From assembly GCF_002723835.1 (NCBI RefSeq), contig NZ_BEWG01000007.1:1-64000 (forward strand): a DNA stretch of 64,000 bases. The letters run 5' to 3'. Position 1 is the stretch's first letter, and each line of letters starts with the position of its first letter. The DNA is from Mycobacterium sp. shizuoka-1. Its GTDB lineage: Bacteria; Actinomycetota; Actinomycetes; Mycobacteriales; Mycobacteriaceae. Position numbers and translations under genes: made by a program. The notes beneath the pieces were generated by a model that saw only the letters and a program-made list of their open reading frames with translations, was not told the DNA's origin and made no database searches. Positions 29,643 to 38,383 of this stretch are shown here, piece after piece.

Positions 29643-30440
29643 ATGGTCTCACTGCCCGGGCTGCGCAATCGCAAAACCGTTCCCGCCCGCACGCTGGGTG
29701 AGTTGGACGCGATGGCCGCCGCCGGGGCGGTGGTGGCCGCTGCGCTGCGGGCCGTTCGGGAGGCTGCCGCACCCGGGGTGTCCACCAAGGATCTCGACGA
29801 CGTCGCCGAGACGGTGATCCGGGAGGCGGGTGGCATCCCGTCGTTCCTGGGCTACCACGGATATCCGGCCAGCATCTGCTCGTCGGTGAACGACCGTGTG
29901 GTGCATGGCATCCCGACAGCGGAGGAGACGCTCGCCACCGGTGACCTGGTGTCGATCGACTGCGGTGCGATCATCGACGGCTGGCATGGCGACGCCGCGG
30001 TGACCTTCGGCATCGGCCCGCTGATCGCGATGGACGAGGCGTTGTCGGATGCGACCAGGCAGTCGATGGAGGCCGGTATCGCGGCGATGGTCCCGGGCAA
30101 CCGGCTCACCGACGTCTCGCATGCCATCGAGACCGGCACCCGCGCCGCCGAACGGACCTACGGCCGGCGATTCGGCATCGTCGCCGGCTATGGCGGGCAC
30201 GGCATCGGCCGGCAGATGCACATGGACCCGTTCCTGCCCAACGAGGGCCAGCCCGGCCGCGGACCGCTGTTGGTCGCCGGGTCGGTGCTGGCCATCGAGC
30301 CGATGCTGACCCTGGGCACCACCAAGACCCGGATCTTGGCCGACGAGTGGACCGTCGTCACCACCGACGGGTCGCGGGCCGCGCACTGGGAGCACACCGT
30401 CGCGGTGACCGACGACGGACCGCGGATCCTCACCGCTTAG
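29643..30440 (+). CDS. map: Type I methionine aminopeptidase
   Basis: 265 residues. It removes the initiator Met cotranslationally. Metal and substrate residues are recognisable: [40 protein letters not shown] (the two metal-binding Asp), [12 protein letters not shown] (His) and VLAIEPM (Glu), plus a final Glu in HWEHTVAVT. The enzyme lacks the N-terminal SH3-binding extension of the second mycobacterial MetAP and corresponds to mapA. It follows adk by 6 nt. Confidence 0.95.
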   Translation: MVSLPGLRNRKTVPARTLGELDAMAAAGAVVAAALRAVREAAAPGVSTKDLDDVAETVIREAGGIPSFLGYHGYPASICSSVNDRVVHGIPTAEETLATGDLVSIDCGAIIDGWHGDAAVTFGIGPLIAMDEALSDATRQSMEAGIAAMVPGNRLTDVSHAIETGTRAAERTYGRRFGIVAGYGGHGIGRQMHMDPFLPNEGQPGRGPLLVAGSVLAIEPMLTLGTTKTRILADEWTVVTTDGSRAAHWEHTVAVTDDGPRILTA

Positions 30441-30468
30441 CCGGTCGCGCCGAATGCGGCGCAGACTG

Positions 30469-30496
30469 TGAACCAAACACCCACCGGTTACGTGTA
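30469..30496 (+). promoter_or_regulatory. SigL-type promoter upstream of sigL
   Basis: TGAACC (30469-30474), a 16-bp spacer and CGTGTA (30491-30496). This matches the published mycobacterial SigL consensus TGAACC-N15-17-CGTgtr essentially base for base, and lies 19 bp before the sigL ATG, as expected for an autoregulated ECF sigma operon. Confidence 0.8.
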
Positions 30497-30514
30497 TCCG
30501 CCGGGAGGTTGACC

Positions 30515-31030
30515 ATGGACGACCCGGAGGCGGCGTTGGTGCGGGTGCTCTACGAGGAGCACGCGGCTGCGCTGTGGCGCTACGCGCTGCGGTTGACCGG
30601 CGACCCGGCTCGCGCCGAGGACGTGGTCCAGGAAACCCTGCTTCGGGCCTGGCAGCACCCGGAGGTGGCCGGCGACGCCGAGCGCTCCGCGCGGGCGTGG
30701 CTGTTCACCGTGGCCCGCAACATGATCATCGACGAACGGCGCAGCGCGCGGTATCGCCGGGAAACCGACTCGCTGGACACCGAGGGTGCCCCCGAGCCCA
30801 CCGGCCCCGACGAGGTGAACTCGGCACTGGACCGGCTGCTCATCGGCGACGCGCTGGCCCAGTTGTCGCCCGACCACCGCGCTGTGGTGCGCCGTTCCTA
30901 CTATCTTGGCTGGACCACGGCGCAGATCGCGGCCGACCTTGCGATCGCCGAGGGCACGGTGAAGTCGCGGCTGCACTACGCGGTGCGTGCGCTTCGCTTG
31001 ACGCTGCAGGAGATGGGGGTGACCCGATGA
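30515..31030 (+). CDS. sigL: ECF RNA polymerase sigma factor SigL
   Basis: 171 residues from the ATG with GGGAGG upstream. Region 2 is visible as EEHAAALWRYALRLTGDPARAEDVVQETLLRAWQ and region 4 as LSPDHRAVVRRSYYLGWTTAQIAADLAIAEGTVKSRLHYAVRAL with its helix-turn-helix. In M. tuberculosis SigL controls polyketide and secreted/membrane protein genes and is held by the zinc anti-sigma factor RslA. The next gene, overlapping by 4 nt (ATGA), is that anti-sigma factor, and the promoter fits autoregulation. Confidence 0.93.
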   Translation: MDDPEAALVRVLYEEHAAALWRYALRLTGDPARAEDVVQETLLRAWQHPEVAGDAERSARAWLFTVARNMIIDERRSARYRRETDSLDTEGAPEPTGPDEVNSALDRLLIGDALAQLSPDHRAVVRRSYYLGWTTAQIAADLAIAEGTVKSRLHYAVRALRLTLQEMGVTR

Positions 31031-31740
31031 ACGATCCGCACGATCCGTACGAAACTTGGGACGCCGCCTATGTGCTGGGGTCACTGTCGAGCACCGAGCG
31101 CCGCGAATACGAAGCACACCTGAGCGGCTGCGCGCCGTGCCGATCCTCGGTGGGCGAGCTCAGCGGCATGCCCGCCCTGCTGGCGATGCTGAGCCCCGAC
31201 GAGGTCGCCGCGATCGACAGCGGCGATATCGAACCGCCGCCGCTGCGTCCGCAGCTGCTCGACGGCGTGCTGCTCGAAGTGCGCCGCCGTCGGCGCCGCA
31301 GCCGGTGGGTCACCTGGACGGTGGCCGCGGCGGCCGCCGCGGTGCTGGCCATCGGGGTGCTCGTCGCGATCAAACCGGCGCCGTTCGGGCCGACGACACC
31401 GCCCCCGCAGGCGTCGGCCCCGGGCGTCACCATGACACCGGTGACGCCGTCCTCGTTCGAGGCGACCGTGCAGGTGACCCCGATGGGGTGGGGCACCCAC
31501 GTCGAGATGACCTGCACCTACCACGACGAGATCGGGTCCGAAGCCGCCGAAGCGGGTGACAAGCTGGCCTTGTACGCGGTGGGCCGGGACGGCAGCCGGG
31601 TTCAGCTGGCGACCTGGATGGCCCGCGAAGGCGAGTCGGCCTCGCCGTCGGGCAGCACGTCGATGCCGATGGAGAAGATCGCCGCGGTGCAGGTGGTCAA
31701 GGCCCAAACCGGGGACGTGCTGCTACAGCGCAGCCTGTAG
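31027..31740 (+). CDS. rslA: Zinc-containing anti-sigma factor RslA
   Basis: 237 residues. The N-terminal cytosolic domain carries His31, Cys35 and Cys38 (HLSGCAPC), the ZAS-type H-x3-C-x2-C zinc site that senses redox conditions. A basic stretch (RRRRRRSRW) precedes one transmembrane helix (about 97-117, WVTWTVAAAAAAVLAIGVLV) and a Pro-rich then beta-rich extracytoplasmic domain. In M. tuberculosis RslA oxidation releases SigL. Overlaps sigL by 4 nt. Confidence 0.92.
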   Translation: MNDPHDPYETWDAAYVLGSLSSTERREYEAHLSGCAPCRSSVGELSGMPALLAMLSPDEVAAIDSGDIEPPPLRPQLLDGVLLEVRRRRRRSRWVTWTVAAAAAAVLAIGVLVAIKPAPFGPTTPPPQASAPGVTMTPVTPSSFEATVQVTPMGWGTHVEMTCTYHDEIGSEAAEAGDKLALYAVGRDGSRVQLATWMAREGESASPSGSTSMPMEKIAAVQVVKAQTGDVLLQRSL

Positions 31741-31768
31741 ACCGCGCCGATGCGGTATGAATGGGCGG

Positions 31769-32281
31769 ATGCCTGCCGATTCGACTCCGCCGGAGAAGCC
31801 GGACCCGATCGCCGCGGCGCGCCGGAACTGGGAGCGTGCCGGCTGGGGTGACGTCGCCGAGGGCATGGTGGCGGTGACGTCGGTGATGCGGGCTCATCAG
31901 ATCCTGCTGGCCCGGGTGGAGAACGCGCTGCGCCCCTACGATCTGAGCTTCTCCCGGTTCGAGCTGTTGCGGCTGCTGGCGTTCAGCCGGACCGGCGCGC
32001 TGCCGATCACCAAAGCATCCGACCGCCTGCAGGTGCACGTCACCAGCGTCACCCACGCCATCCGCCGGTTGGAGGCCGACGGTCTGGTCCGGCGAGTGCC
32101 GCATCCCACCGACGGGCGCACCACGCTGGTGCAGATCACCGAACTCGGGCGGTCGACCGTGGAGGACGCCACCAAGACGCTCAATGCGCAGGTGTTCGCC
32201 GACGTCGGGGTGTCCGCCCAGGAAGCGCGCGCACTGGTGGCGTCCATCGAGACGTTGCGCCACCACGCAGGCGATTTCTAG
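31769..32281 (+). CDS. MarR-family transcriptional regulator
   Basis: 170 residues from ATG 31769; ATG 31757 is an alternative and neither has a strong ribosome site. The winged-helix domain is clear: SFSRFELLRLLAFSRTGALPITKASDRLQVHVTSVTHAIRRLEADGLVRRVPHPTDGRTTLVQITELG. It corresponds in place and family to Rv0737 of M. tuberculosis. It is probably transcribed with sigL-rslA (28-nt gap) and ends with a 4-nt convergent overlap with mmsB. The ligand and targets are unknown. Confidence 0.85.
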   Translation: MPADSTPPEKPDPIAAARRNWERAGWGDVAEGMVAVTSVMRAHQILLARVENALRPYDLSFSRFELLRLLAFSRTGALPITKASDRLQVHVTSVTHAIRRLEADGLVRRVPHPTDGRTTLVQITELGRSTVEDATKTLNAQVFADVGVSAQEARALVASIETLRHHAGDF

Positions 32282-33147
32282 CGCAGGGTGTCGATGACCG
32301 CGCTGAAGTCGAGGTCGGGGTGTTGTTCGGCGAATGCGGCGTAGATCTCGGCGGCGTGGGTGCCCAGCGGGGCGGTGGCGCCGGTCGACGACACCGCGGC
32401 CATCGCCAGGCCGAGGTCTTTGTTCATCAGCGCGGTGGCGAAGCCCGGCTTGAAGTCGTTGTTGGCCGGTGAGGTCGGAACCGGTCCGGGCACCGGGCAG
32501 TTCGTGTGCACTGCCCAGCAGTTGCCGGTCGCCCCGGTGATCACGTCGAACAGCGACTGCGCCGACAGGCCGAGTTTCTCGGCGAGCACGAACGCCTCGC
32601 CGATCGCGATCTGCTGCACCGCCAGCACCATGTTGTTGCACAGCTTGGCGGCCTGCCCGGCACCGGAGGATCCGCAGTGGATCACCTTGCTGGCCATCGG
32701 ATCCAGCACCGGCCGGGCCTGCTCGAGCGCGTCGGCCTCGCCGCCGACCATGAATGCCAGCGTGCCCGCGGTGGCGCCCTTGATGCCGCCGGACACCGGC
32801 GCGTCGAGCTGGGCCATGCCAGCCGCGAAGGCCTGGGCGTTGACCTCGCGGGCGTCGTCGACGGAGATCGTGGAGGTGTCGATGAACAGTGTGCCGGCAT
32901 TGGCGGCCGGAAGTGCCTCGGCGTAGCAGGCTTTCACGATCGCGCCATTGGGCAGTGAGGTGATGACGACGTCGGCCCCGGCCACCGCGGCGGCACCGGC
33001 GTCGAACACCGCCACGCCCTTGTCCTCGGCGGCCGCACGCAGGTCGGGCACCGGGTCGAAGCCGCGCACGGGGTAGCCGGCGTTGACCAGATTGGCCGCC
33101 ATCGGCCCACCCATGTGGCCCAGTCCCAGGAACGCGATCGTCGTCAT
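32278..33147 (-). CDS. mmsB: 3-hydroxyisobutyrate dehydrogenase
   Basis: 289 residues starting MTTIAFLGLGHMGGPMAANL, the Rossmann motif GxGxMGxxMA of the beta-hydroxyacid dehydrogenase family. The substrate loop DAPVSGGIKGATAGTLAFMVGG and the catalytic-lysine segment GQAAKLCNNMVLA (Lys in AKLCNN) are intact. It oxidises 3-hydroxyisobutyrate to methylmalonate semialdehyde in valine catabolism. It is the last of the mmsA-fadE-mmsB operon, with a 17-nt gap to the acyl-CoA dehydrogenase. Confidence 0.94.
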   Translation of the reverse strand: MTTIAFLGLGHMGGPMAANLVNAGYPVRGFDPVPDLRAAAEDKGVAVFDAGAAAVAGADVVITSLPNGAIVKACYAEALPAANAGTLFIDTSTISVDDAREVNAQAFAAGMAQLDAPVSGGIKGATAGTLAFMVGGEADALEQARPVLDPMASKVIHCGSSGAGQAAKLCNNMVLAVQQIAIGEAFVLAEKLGLSAQSLFDVITGATGNCWAVHTNCPVPGPVPTSPANNDFKPGFATALMNKDLGLAMAAVSSTGATAPLGTHAAEIYAAFAEQHPDLDFSAVIDTLR

Positions 33148-33164
33148 GTGCAGGCTCCTTTGCC

Positions 33165-34343
33165 TCATGCCGTTGCGCGTGCCCGGGCAGCTTCTGCTCG
33201 CCCGATGACCACGCGCATGATTTCGTTGGTGCCCTCGAGGATTCGGTGCACCCGCAGATCGCGGACGATCTTCTCCAGCCCGTACTCCCGCAGGTAGCCG
33301 TAGCCGCCGTGCAGTTGCAGCGCCTGGTCGGCGACCTCGAAGCAGGCGTCGGTGACATAGCGTTTGGCCATCGCGCACAGCGCGACCTTGTCCGGCTCGC
33401 CGTTGTCGAGGGCGACGGCCGCCCGCCACAGCATCAGCCGGGACGTCTCCAGCGCGGTGGCCATGTCGGCGAGCGTGAACCGGATGGTGGGCTCGTCGAG
33501 CAGTGCCCCGCCGAAGGCCTGGCGGTCGGCCAGATAGCTGGTGGCCTTGTCGTAGGCGGCTTGCGCGCCGCCCAGCGAGCACGCGGCGATGTTGAGCCGG
33601 CCGCCGTTGAGCCCGTTCATCGCGATGCCGAAGCCGCCGCCCTCGCCCTCGGCGCCCCCGAGCATCGCCGAGGCCGGCACCCGCACACCCTCGAGGATCA
33701 CCTGTGCGGTGGGCTGCACGTTCCAGCCCATCTTCTCCTCTTGGGCGCCGAAACTGAGCCCCGGCATGCCCTTTTCGACGATGAACGCCGAGATGCCGCG
33801 CGGGCCGTCGGCACCGGTGCGGGCCATCACGATGTAGACGTCCGAGCTGCCCGCGCCGGAGATGAACTGCTTGACGCCGTCGAGCACGTAGTCCGCGTTT
33901 GGTCCTGAGCCGTCGCGGACCGCCTTGGTGCGCAACGCCGATGCGTCCGACCCGGCACCGGGCTCGGTGAGGCAATAGCTGGCGATCGCCTCCATCGAAG
34001 CCAGTCGCGGGATCCACGACTTGCGCTGATCGGCGGTGCCGTAGGTGTCGATCATCCACGCGCACATGTTGTGGATCGAGATGAACGCCGCCAGCGCGGG
34101 GTCGGCGGCCGAGAGCTGCTCGAAGATCCGCACCGCGTCCAATCGCCGCAGTCCGCTGCCGCCGACATCCTCGCCGCAATAGATGGCCGCCATGCCCAGT
34201 TCGGCGGCTGCGCGCAGCACGTCGACCGGGAACTCCTTGGTGTGATCCCACTCCAAGGCATGCGGCGCCAGGCGTTTGGCGGCGAACGCGGCCGCCGTCT
34301 CGGCGATCACGCGTTCGTCGTCGTCGAGGGTCAGAAAGCTCAT
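33165..34343 (-). CDS. fadE9: Acyl-CoA dehydrogenase, probable isobutyryl-CoA dehydrogenase (FadE9-like)
   Basis: 392 residues. Acyl-CoA dehydrogenase signatures are complete: ASYCLTEPGAGSDASALRT (FAD/substrate), GGYGYLREYGLEKIVRDLRVHRILEGTNEIMRVVIGR, with the catalytic Glu in EGTNEI. Position between mmsA and mmsB, and similarity of order to Rv0751c-Rv0753c, indicate isobutyryl-CoA dehydrogenation to methacrylyl-CoA in valine breakdown. Substrate preference is inferred from context. Confidence 0.92.
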   Translation of the reverse strand: MSFLTLDDDERVIAETAAAFAAKRLAPHALEWDHTKEFPVDVLRAAAELGMAAIYCGEDVGGSGLRRLDAVRIFEQLSAADPALAAFISIHNMCAWMIDTYGTADQRKSWIPRLASMEAIASYCLTEPGAGSDASALRTKAVRDGSGPNADYVLDGVKQFISGAGSSDVYIVMARTGADGPRGISAFIVEKGMPGLSFGAQEEKMGWNVQPTAQVILEGVRVPASAMLGGAEGEGGGFGIAMNGLNGGRLNIAACSLGGAQAAYDKATSYLADRQAFGGALLDEPTIRFTLADMATALETSRLMLWRAAVALDNGEPDKVALCAMAKRYVTDACFEVADQALQLHGGYGYLREYGLEKIVRDLRVHRILEGTNEIMRVVIGRAEAARARATA

Positions 34344-34350
34344 GGCAGCT

Positions 34351-35871
34351 CTAATTCATTGTCGGGATGACGAACTCGGCGCCGTCCTTGATGCCCGACG
34401 GCCACCGCTCGGTGACGGTCTTGGTCTTGGTGTAGAACAGGATCGAGTGCGGGCCGTGCTGGTTGAGGTCGCCGAAGCCGGAGCGCTTCCAGCCGCCGAA
34501 CGTGTGGTAGGACACCGGAACCGGGATCGGGACGTTCACGCCGACCATGCCGACCTGGACGCGGGAGACGAAGTCGCGGGCGGCGTCACCGTCGCGGGTG
34601 AAGATCGCCACGCCGTTGCCGTACTCGTGCTCGGTGGGCAGTCGCAGGGCTTCTTCGTAATCGTGCGCGCGCACGATGCACAGCACCGGGCCGAAGATCT
34701 CGTCGGTGTAGATCGACATGTCGGTGGTCACGTGGTCGAACAGTGTGGGGCCGATGAAGAACCCGCCTTCGAGGCTGTTGTCGTCGAACGTCAGCTCGTC
34801 ACTGGCTTTTTCGCGGCCGTCGACCACGATTTCGGCTCCGGCGGCCACGCCGGCATCGATGTAGTCGCGGACCCGCTTGAGCGCGGCGCCGGTGACCAGC
34901 GGCCCGTAATCGGCTTTCGGATCGAGACTGTGGCCGACGCGCAGCCCGTTGATCCGCTCGACGAGCCTGGCGCGCAACCGGTTTGCCGTCTCCTCTCCGA
35001 CGGGTACCGCGACGCTGATGGCCATGCAGCGTTCACCGGCGCTGCCGTAGCCGGCGCCGATGAGGGCGTCGACGGCCTGGTCCAGATCGGCGTCGGGCAT
35101 GACGATCATGTGGTTCTTCGCGCCGCCGAAGCACTGCGAGCGCTTCCCGTTGGCGGCCGCGGTGGAGTAGATGTACTGCGCGATGTCGGAGCTGCCGACG
35201 AAGCCGACTGCCTTGATGTCGGGGTGGGCCAGGATCGCGTCGACGGCTTCCTTGTCGCCCTGCACCACCTGGAACACGCCTGCGGGCAGGCCGGCCTCCA
35301 AGAAGAGTTCGGCCAGTCGCACCGGCACCGAGGGGTCGCGCTCGGAGGGCTTGAGAATGAACGCGTTGCCGCAGGCCAGGGCGGGGCCGGCCTTCCAGAG
35401 CGGGATCATCGCGGGGAAGTTGAACGGGGTGATACCGGCGACCACGCCGAGCGGCTGGCGGATCGAGTACACGTCGATGCCGCCGCCGGCGCCCTCGGTG
35501 AACTCGCCCTTGAGCAGGTGCGGGATGCCGATGGCGAACTCGATGACCTCGATGCCGCGCTGAATGTCGCCGCGGGAGTCGGCCACGGTCTTGCCGTGCT
35601 CGATCGAGAGCAGTTCGGCCAGCTCGTCGGTGTTGGCGTTGACCAGTTCGATGAACTTCATCAGCACGCGGGCCCGGCGCTGGGGATTCCAGGCGGCCCA
35701 CTCTTTCTGGGCTTCGACGGCCGAGGCCACCGCGGTGTCCACGTCGGCGGCGCTGGCCAGGAGCACCTGGGCCTGCACCTCACCGGTGCTGGGATTGAAG
35801 ACGTCGGCGGTGCGGGTGCTGGCGAGATTGCTTCGCTTGCCGTCGATGAAGTGCTGGATGGTTGTGCTCAT
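34351..35871 (-). CDS. mmsA: Methylmalonate-semialdehyde dehydrogenase (CoA-acylating)
   Basis: 506 residues starting MSTTIQHFIDGKRSNLASTR. Aldehyde dehydrogenase features: VVAGITPFNFPAMIPLWKAGPALACGNAFILKPSERDPS, the NAD-binding VGSSDIAQYIY, and the catalytic Cys in GSAGERCMAIS. The ATG has AAGGGG upstream. The enzyme converts methylmalonate semialdehyde to propionyl-CoA. It opens the valine operon and is preceded by a palindrome (35902-35919) placed to act as an operator. Confidence 0.95.
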   Translation of the reverse strand: MSTTIQHFIDGKRSNLASTRTADVFNPSTGEVQAQVLLASAADVDTAVASAVEAQKEWAAWNPQRRARVLMKFIELVNANTDELAELLSIEHGKTVADSRGDIQRGIEVIEFAIGIPHLLKGEFTEGAGGGIDVYSIRQPLGVVAGITPFNFPAMIPLWKAGPALACGNAFILKPSERDPSVPVRLAELFLEAGLPAGVFQVVQGDKEAVDAILAHPDIKAVGFVGSSDIAQYIYSTAAANGKRSQCFGGAKNHMIVMPDADLDQAVDALIGAGYGSAGERCMAISVAVPVGEETANRLRARLVERINGLRVGHSLDPKADYGPLVTGAALKRVRDYIDAGVAAGAEIVVDGREKASDELTFDDNSLEGGFFIGPTLFDHVTTDMSIYTDEIFGPVLCIVRAHDYEEALRLPTEHEYGNGVAIFTRDGDAARDFVSRVQVGMVGVNVPIPVPVSYHTFGGWKRSGFGDLNQHGPHSILFYTKTKTVTERWPSGIKDGAEFVIPTMN

Positions 35872-35901
35872 GACTGCCCCTTGGCTGACCTGGCGGCTGA
35901 A

Positions 35902-35919
35902 TACTAGGACATCCTAGTA
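35902..35919. promoter_or_regulatory. Palindromic operator upstream of mmsA
   Basis: TACTAGGACATCCTAGTA: 8-bp perfect arms around CA, 31-48 bp before the mmsA ATG. The CTAG half-sites are rare in high-GC mycobacterial DNA. This is the usual shape of a TetR-family site; BkaR, the mycobacterial TetR regulator of branched-chain keto-acid genes, is a candidate binder, by inference only. Confidence 0.65.
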
Positions 35920-36064
35920 ACGCGTTGACCGGCTCCGCAAGGGGCCTGAGGGGTCGGCGGGCGGCGGCGTCGTGGAGGCATGCAGTTCTTCCGGAACGCG
36001 ATATCACGGGCGGTATCACGTTCTGGAGAAGAGCACCGTCTCCTCGCCCCTGCCGGCGTCGAGT

Positions 36065-36748
36065 TCACCGCCACTGGTAGCGGGTGCTGGGCCTGCCGGC
36101 TTTGCCGTACTCGGTCACGCGGGTGACGGTGCCGTCGTCGGCCAGCCGTTCCAGGTAGCGCCACGCGGTCACCCGGGAGACGCCGACGAGTTTGGCGGCG
36201 GCGTCGGCGGTCAGGCCCTCGGCGCGGTCGCGCACCGCGCGGGCGATCTCGTCGGTGGTTCCCGACGCCGCGCCCTTGGGGGTGACGGACTTGTCGGTCG
36301 TCCGAAGCTCGGCCAGCGCGCGATCCACCTCGGCCTGGCTGGCGGCTTCGGTTCCGGCCGGCAGCGCTTCGCGATAGCGGCGGTAGCGCTCCAGGCGGTC
36401 GCGGAAGGCCGCGAACGTGAACGGCTTGAGCAGGTAGGCCAGCGCGCCGTGGGCGACCGCGGCGCGCACCATCTCCAGGTCACGCTCGGAGGTGATCGCG
36501 ATGATGTCGGGGGCCGGCCGCAACCCGGACAGCGCCGAGGCCAGGGCGATACCGCTGGCATCCGGCAGGCCCAGGTCGAGCAGGACCAGGTCGACGGGGG
36601 AGTCGGTGGCGGCTTCGGCGGCGATCCGCATGGCGTCGCGCGCGGTAGTGGCCAGCCCGGTCACGGTAAAGCCTTGCAGCCGAGTCAGATACGTGCGATG
36701 TGCCTCGGCGATCAGTGGCTCGTCCTCGACGATCAGCACGTTGATCAT
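36065..36748 (-). CDS. CitB/DcuR-type response regulator
   Basis: 227 residues starting MINVLIVEDEPLIAEAHRTY. The receiver domain has Asp58 (LVLLDLGLPD) as the phosphorylation site, Thr in AITSERD and Lys in YLLKPFTF. The C-terminal half carries a helix-turn-helix (GLTADAAAKLVGVSRVTAWRYLERLADDG) typical of the CitB family that pairs with CitA/DcuS kinases. The ATG overlaps the kinase stop by 4 nt. The divergent dicarboxylate carrier gene is the obvious target. Confidence 0.92.
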   Translation of the reverse strand: MINVLIVEDEPLIAEAHRTYLTRLQGFTVTGLATTARDAMRIAAEAATDSPVDLVLLDLGLPDASGIALASALSGLRPAPDIIAITSERDLEMVRAAVAHGALAYLLKPFTFAAFRDRLERYRRYREALPAGTEAASQAEVDRALAELRTTDKSVTPKGAASGTTDEIARAVRDRAEGLTADAAAKLVGVSRVTAWRYLERLADDGTVTRVTEYGKAGRPSTRYQWR

Positions 36749-38277
36749 GGGATGGTCACCGTCACCACCGAGCCGTAGGTGAGGTCGGCGCGAAGCGTGC
36801 CGTCGTGCCGGTTGACGATCTGGGCGACGAGGGCGAGCCCCAGCCCCTGGTGGCCGGCATCGCTGCCGGACTTCGTCGAATAGCCGCGCTGCATCGCGCG
36901 ATTGAAGGTGTCGGGGTCCATGCCGGGGCCGCTGTCGGCGACCTGGATGTGCAGCCGCTCGTCGTCCTGGGCGACGGTGACCTCGACCCACGGGTCGGCA
37001 CGATCGCAGGCATCCATCGCGTTGTCGATGAGGTTGCCCAGCACGGTGACCATCTCCTGCGGGCTCAGCCGGGATTCGGCGGGCAGGCGGGTCTCCTCGG
37101 TGATGGTCAATTCGATCCCGCGTTCGTCGGCCTCGGCGGTCTTGCCCAGCAGCAGGGCGACCAGCGCGGGTTCACCGACGGCGGCCGAGACCCGGTCGAC
37201 GAGCTGCTGGGACAGCGCCAGTTCCTGGGTGGCGAATTTGATCGCTTCGGACGGGCGGCCCATCTCGACCAGGGTGACCACGGTGTGCAGCTTGTTGGCC
37301 GACTCGTGGGCCTGGGCGCGCAGTGAGTCGGTGAATCCCTGCAGCGAGCTCAATTCGCCGAGGGCGCCTTGTAATTCGGTGCGATCCCGGATGGTGACCA
37401 CTTCGGCGTCGGAGGTGCTGACCTGGGAGCGGTTGACCACCAGCACCCGGTCGTCGGTGAGCCGGACCTCGTCGCGCACGCCGGGGTCGTTGCCGCGCAG
37501 GAACTCTGGCAGGTCGGCGCGAGTGATGGGCCCCGCAGGCAAGGCCAGCAGCCGCCGCGCTTCGTCGTTGGCCAGGGCGACGCCGTCGCGGTCCAGGACG
37601 ATGAGTCCTTCGGAGACCGAATGCAGGATCGCGTCGTGGTGGTCGTACATGACGCGGAGCTCGTCGGGTGCCAGCCCGTGGGTTTGGTGCAGGATGCGCC
37701 GGCGGATGGCCCAGACCCCGACGAAGGACAGCGCCAGTGCACCGATGCCGACGCCGACGATCAGCGGCCACTGGGCACGCCAGCGCGCAGCCAGGCTTTC
37801 CTGGGTGATGCCGGCGGCGACCAGGCCGACGATCTGGCCCTGGGTGTTGCGCACCGGAGCGATGGTGCGCACCGACGGACCCAGCGTGCCGGTGTAGACC
37901 TCGGTGTAGGTCTGCCCGTGCAATGCCGGCTCGATGGTGCCGATGTACTTCTGGCCGATCTGGCTGGGGTTGGTGTGGGTGAACCGGGTCCGGTCGGGGG
38001 CCATGATCGTGATGAAGGCGATGTTGGTGTCCTTGCGGACGGCCTCGGTCACCGGCTGGAGCACCTGAGCGGCGTTGCCGTCCTCGATCGCCGCGGCCGT
38101 CGAGGGGGAGTCGGCGAGGGCGACGGCGATCGCGGTCACCTGCTGGCGGGCGGCCTCGTCGCCGTCGCGCTTGGCGTCGAGCAAGGCCAGGGCGCTGCCG
38201 GCCAGCACCACCAGCACGATCACCACGGCCTGCAGAGCGAAGGCCTGCCCGGCCAGTGAGCGGGGCAGTACGGCCAC
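36745..38277 (-). CDS. CitA/DcuS-type sensor histidine kinase
   Basis: 510 residues from a GTG with GGAGGTG 5 nt upstream. One membrane helix (AFALQAVVIVLVVLAGSALALL) precedes an extracytoplasmic sensor domain of about 130 residues (PDRTRFTHTNPSQIGQKYIGT, typical of CitA-like PAS domains), a second helix (WPLIVGVGIGALALSFVGVWAI), a PAS domain and the kinase core. The phosphoacceptor His lies in SLRAQAHESANKLHTVV. ATP-binding boxes: NLIDNAMDACD, ADSGPGMD, GLGLALV. It probably senses a C4-dicarboxylate or citrate and signals to the next gene, cotranslated with it. Confidence 0.92.
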   Translation of the reverse strand: MAVLPRSLAGQAFALQAVVIVLVVLAGSALALLDAKRDGDEAARQQVTAIAVALADSPSTAAAIEDGNAAQVLQPVTEAVRKDTNIAFITIMAPDRTRFTHTNPSQIGQKYIGTIEPALHGQTYTEVYTGTLGPSVRTIAPVRNTQGQIVGLVAAGITQESLAARWRAQWPLIVGVGIGALALSFVGVWAIRRRILHQTHGLAPDELRVMYDHHDAILHSVSEGLIVLDRDGVALANDEARRLLALPAGPITRADLPEFLRGNDPGVRDEVRLTDDRVLVVNRSQVSTSDAEVVTIRDRTELQGALGELSSLQGFTDSLRAQAHESANKLHTVVTLVEMGRPSEAIKFATQELALSQQLVDRVSAAVGEPALVALLLGKTAEADERGIELTITEETRLPAESRLSPQEMVTVLGNLIDNAMDACDRADPWVEVTVAQDDERLHIQVADSGPGMDPDTFNRAMQRGYSTKSGSDAGHQGLGLALVAQIVNRHDGTLRADLTYGSVVTVTIP

Positions 38278-38312
38278 TGCTCACCTCCGCGCTTGAACGT
38301 AATGAACTAAAC

Positions 38313-38328
38313 CGTGACCTGCATCACG
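38313..38328. promoter_or_regulatory. CRP-like binding site between the kinase and the dicarboxylate carrier
   Basis: CGTGACCTGCATCACG: GTGA-N6-TCAC, symmetrical, 36-51 bp after the kinase start and 56-71 bp before the carrier start. It matches the core of the mycobacterial CRP consensus TGTGA-N6-TCACA, with C/G in place of the outer T/A. Confidence 0.5.
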
Positions 38329-38383
38329 TGCTGGGTAACCATCCTTACAGACGCTCGACTGCTGAACCGGAAGGAAACCGCTC

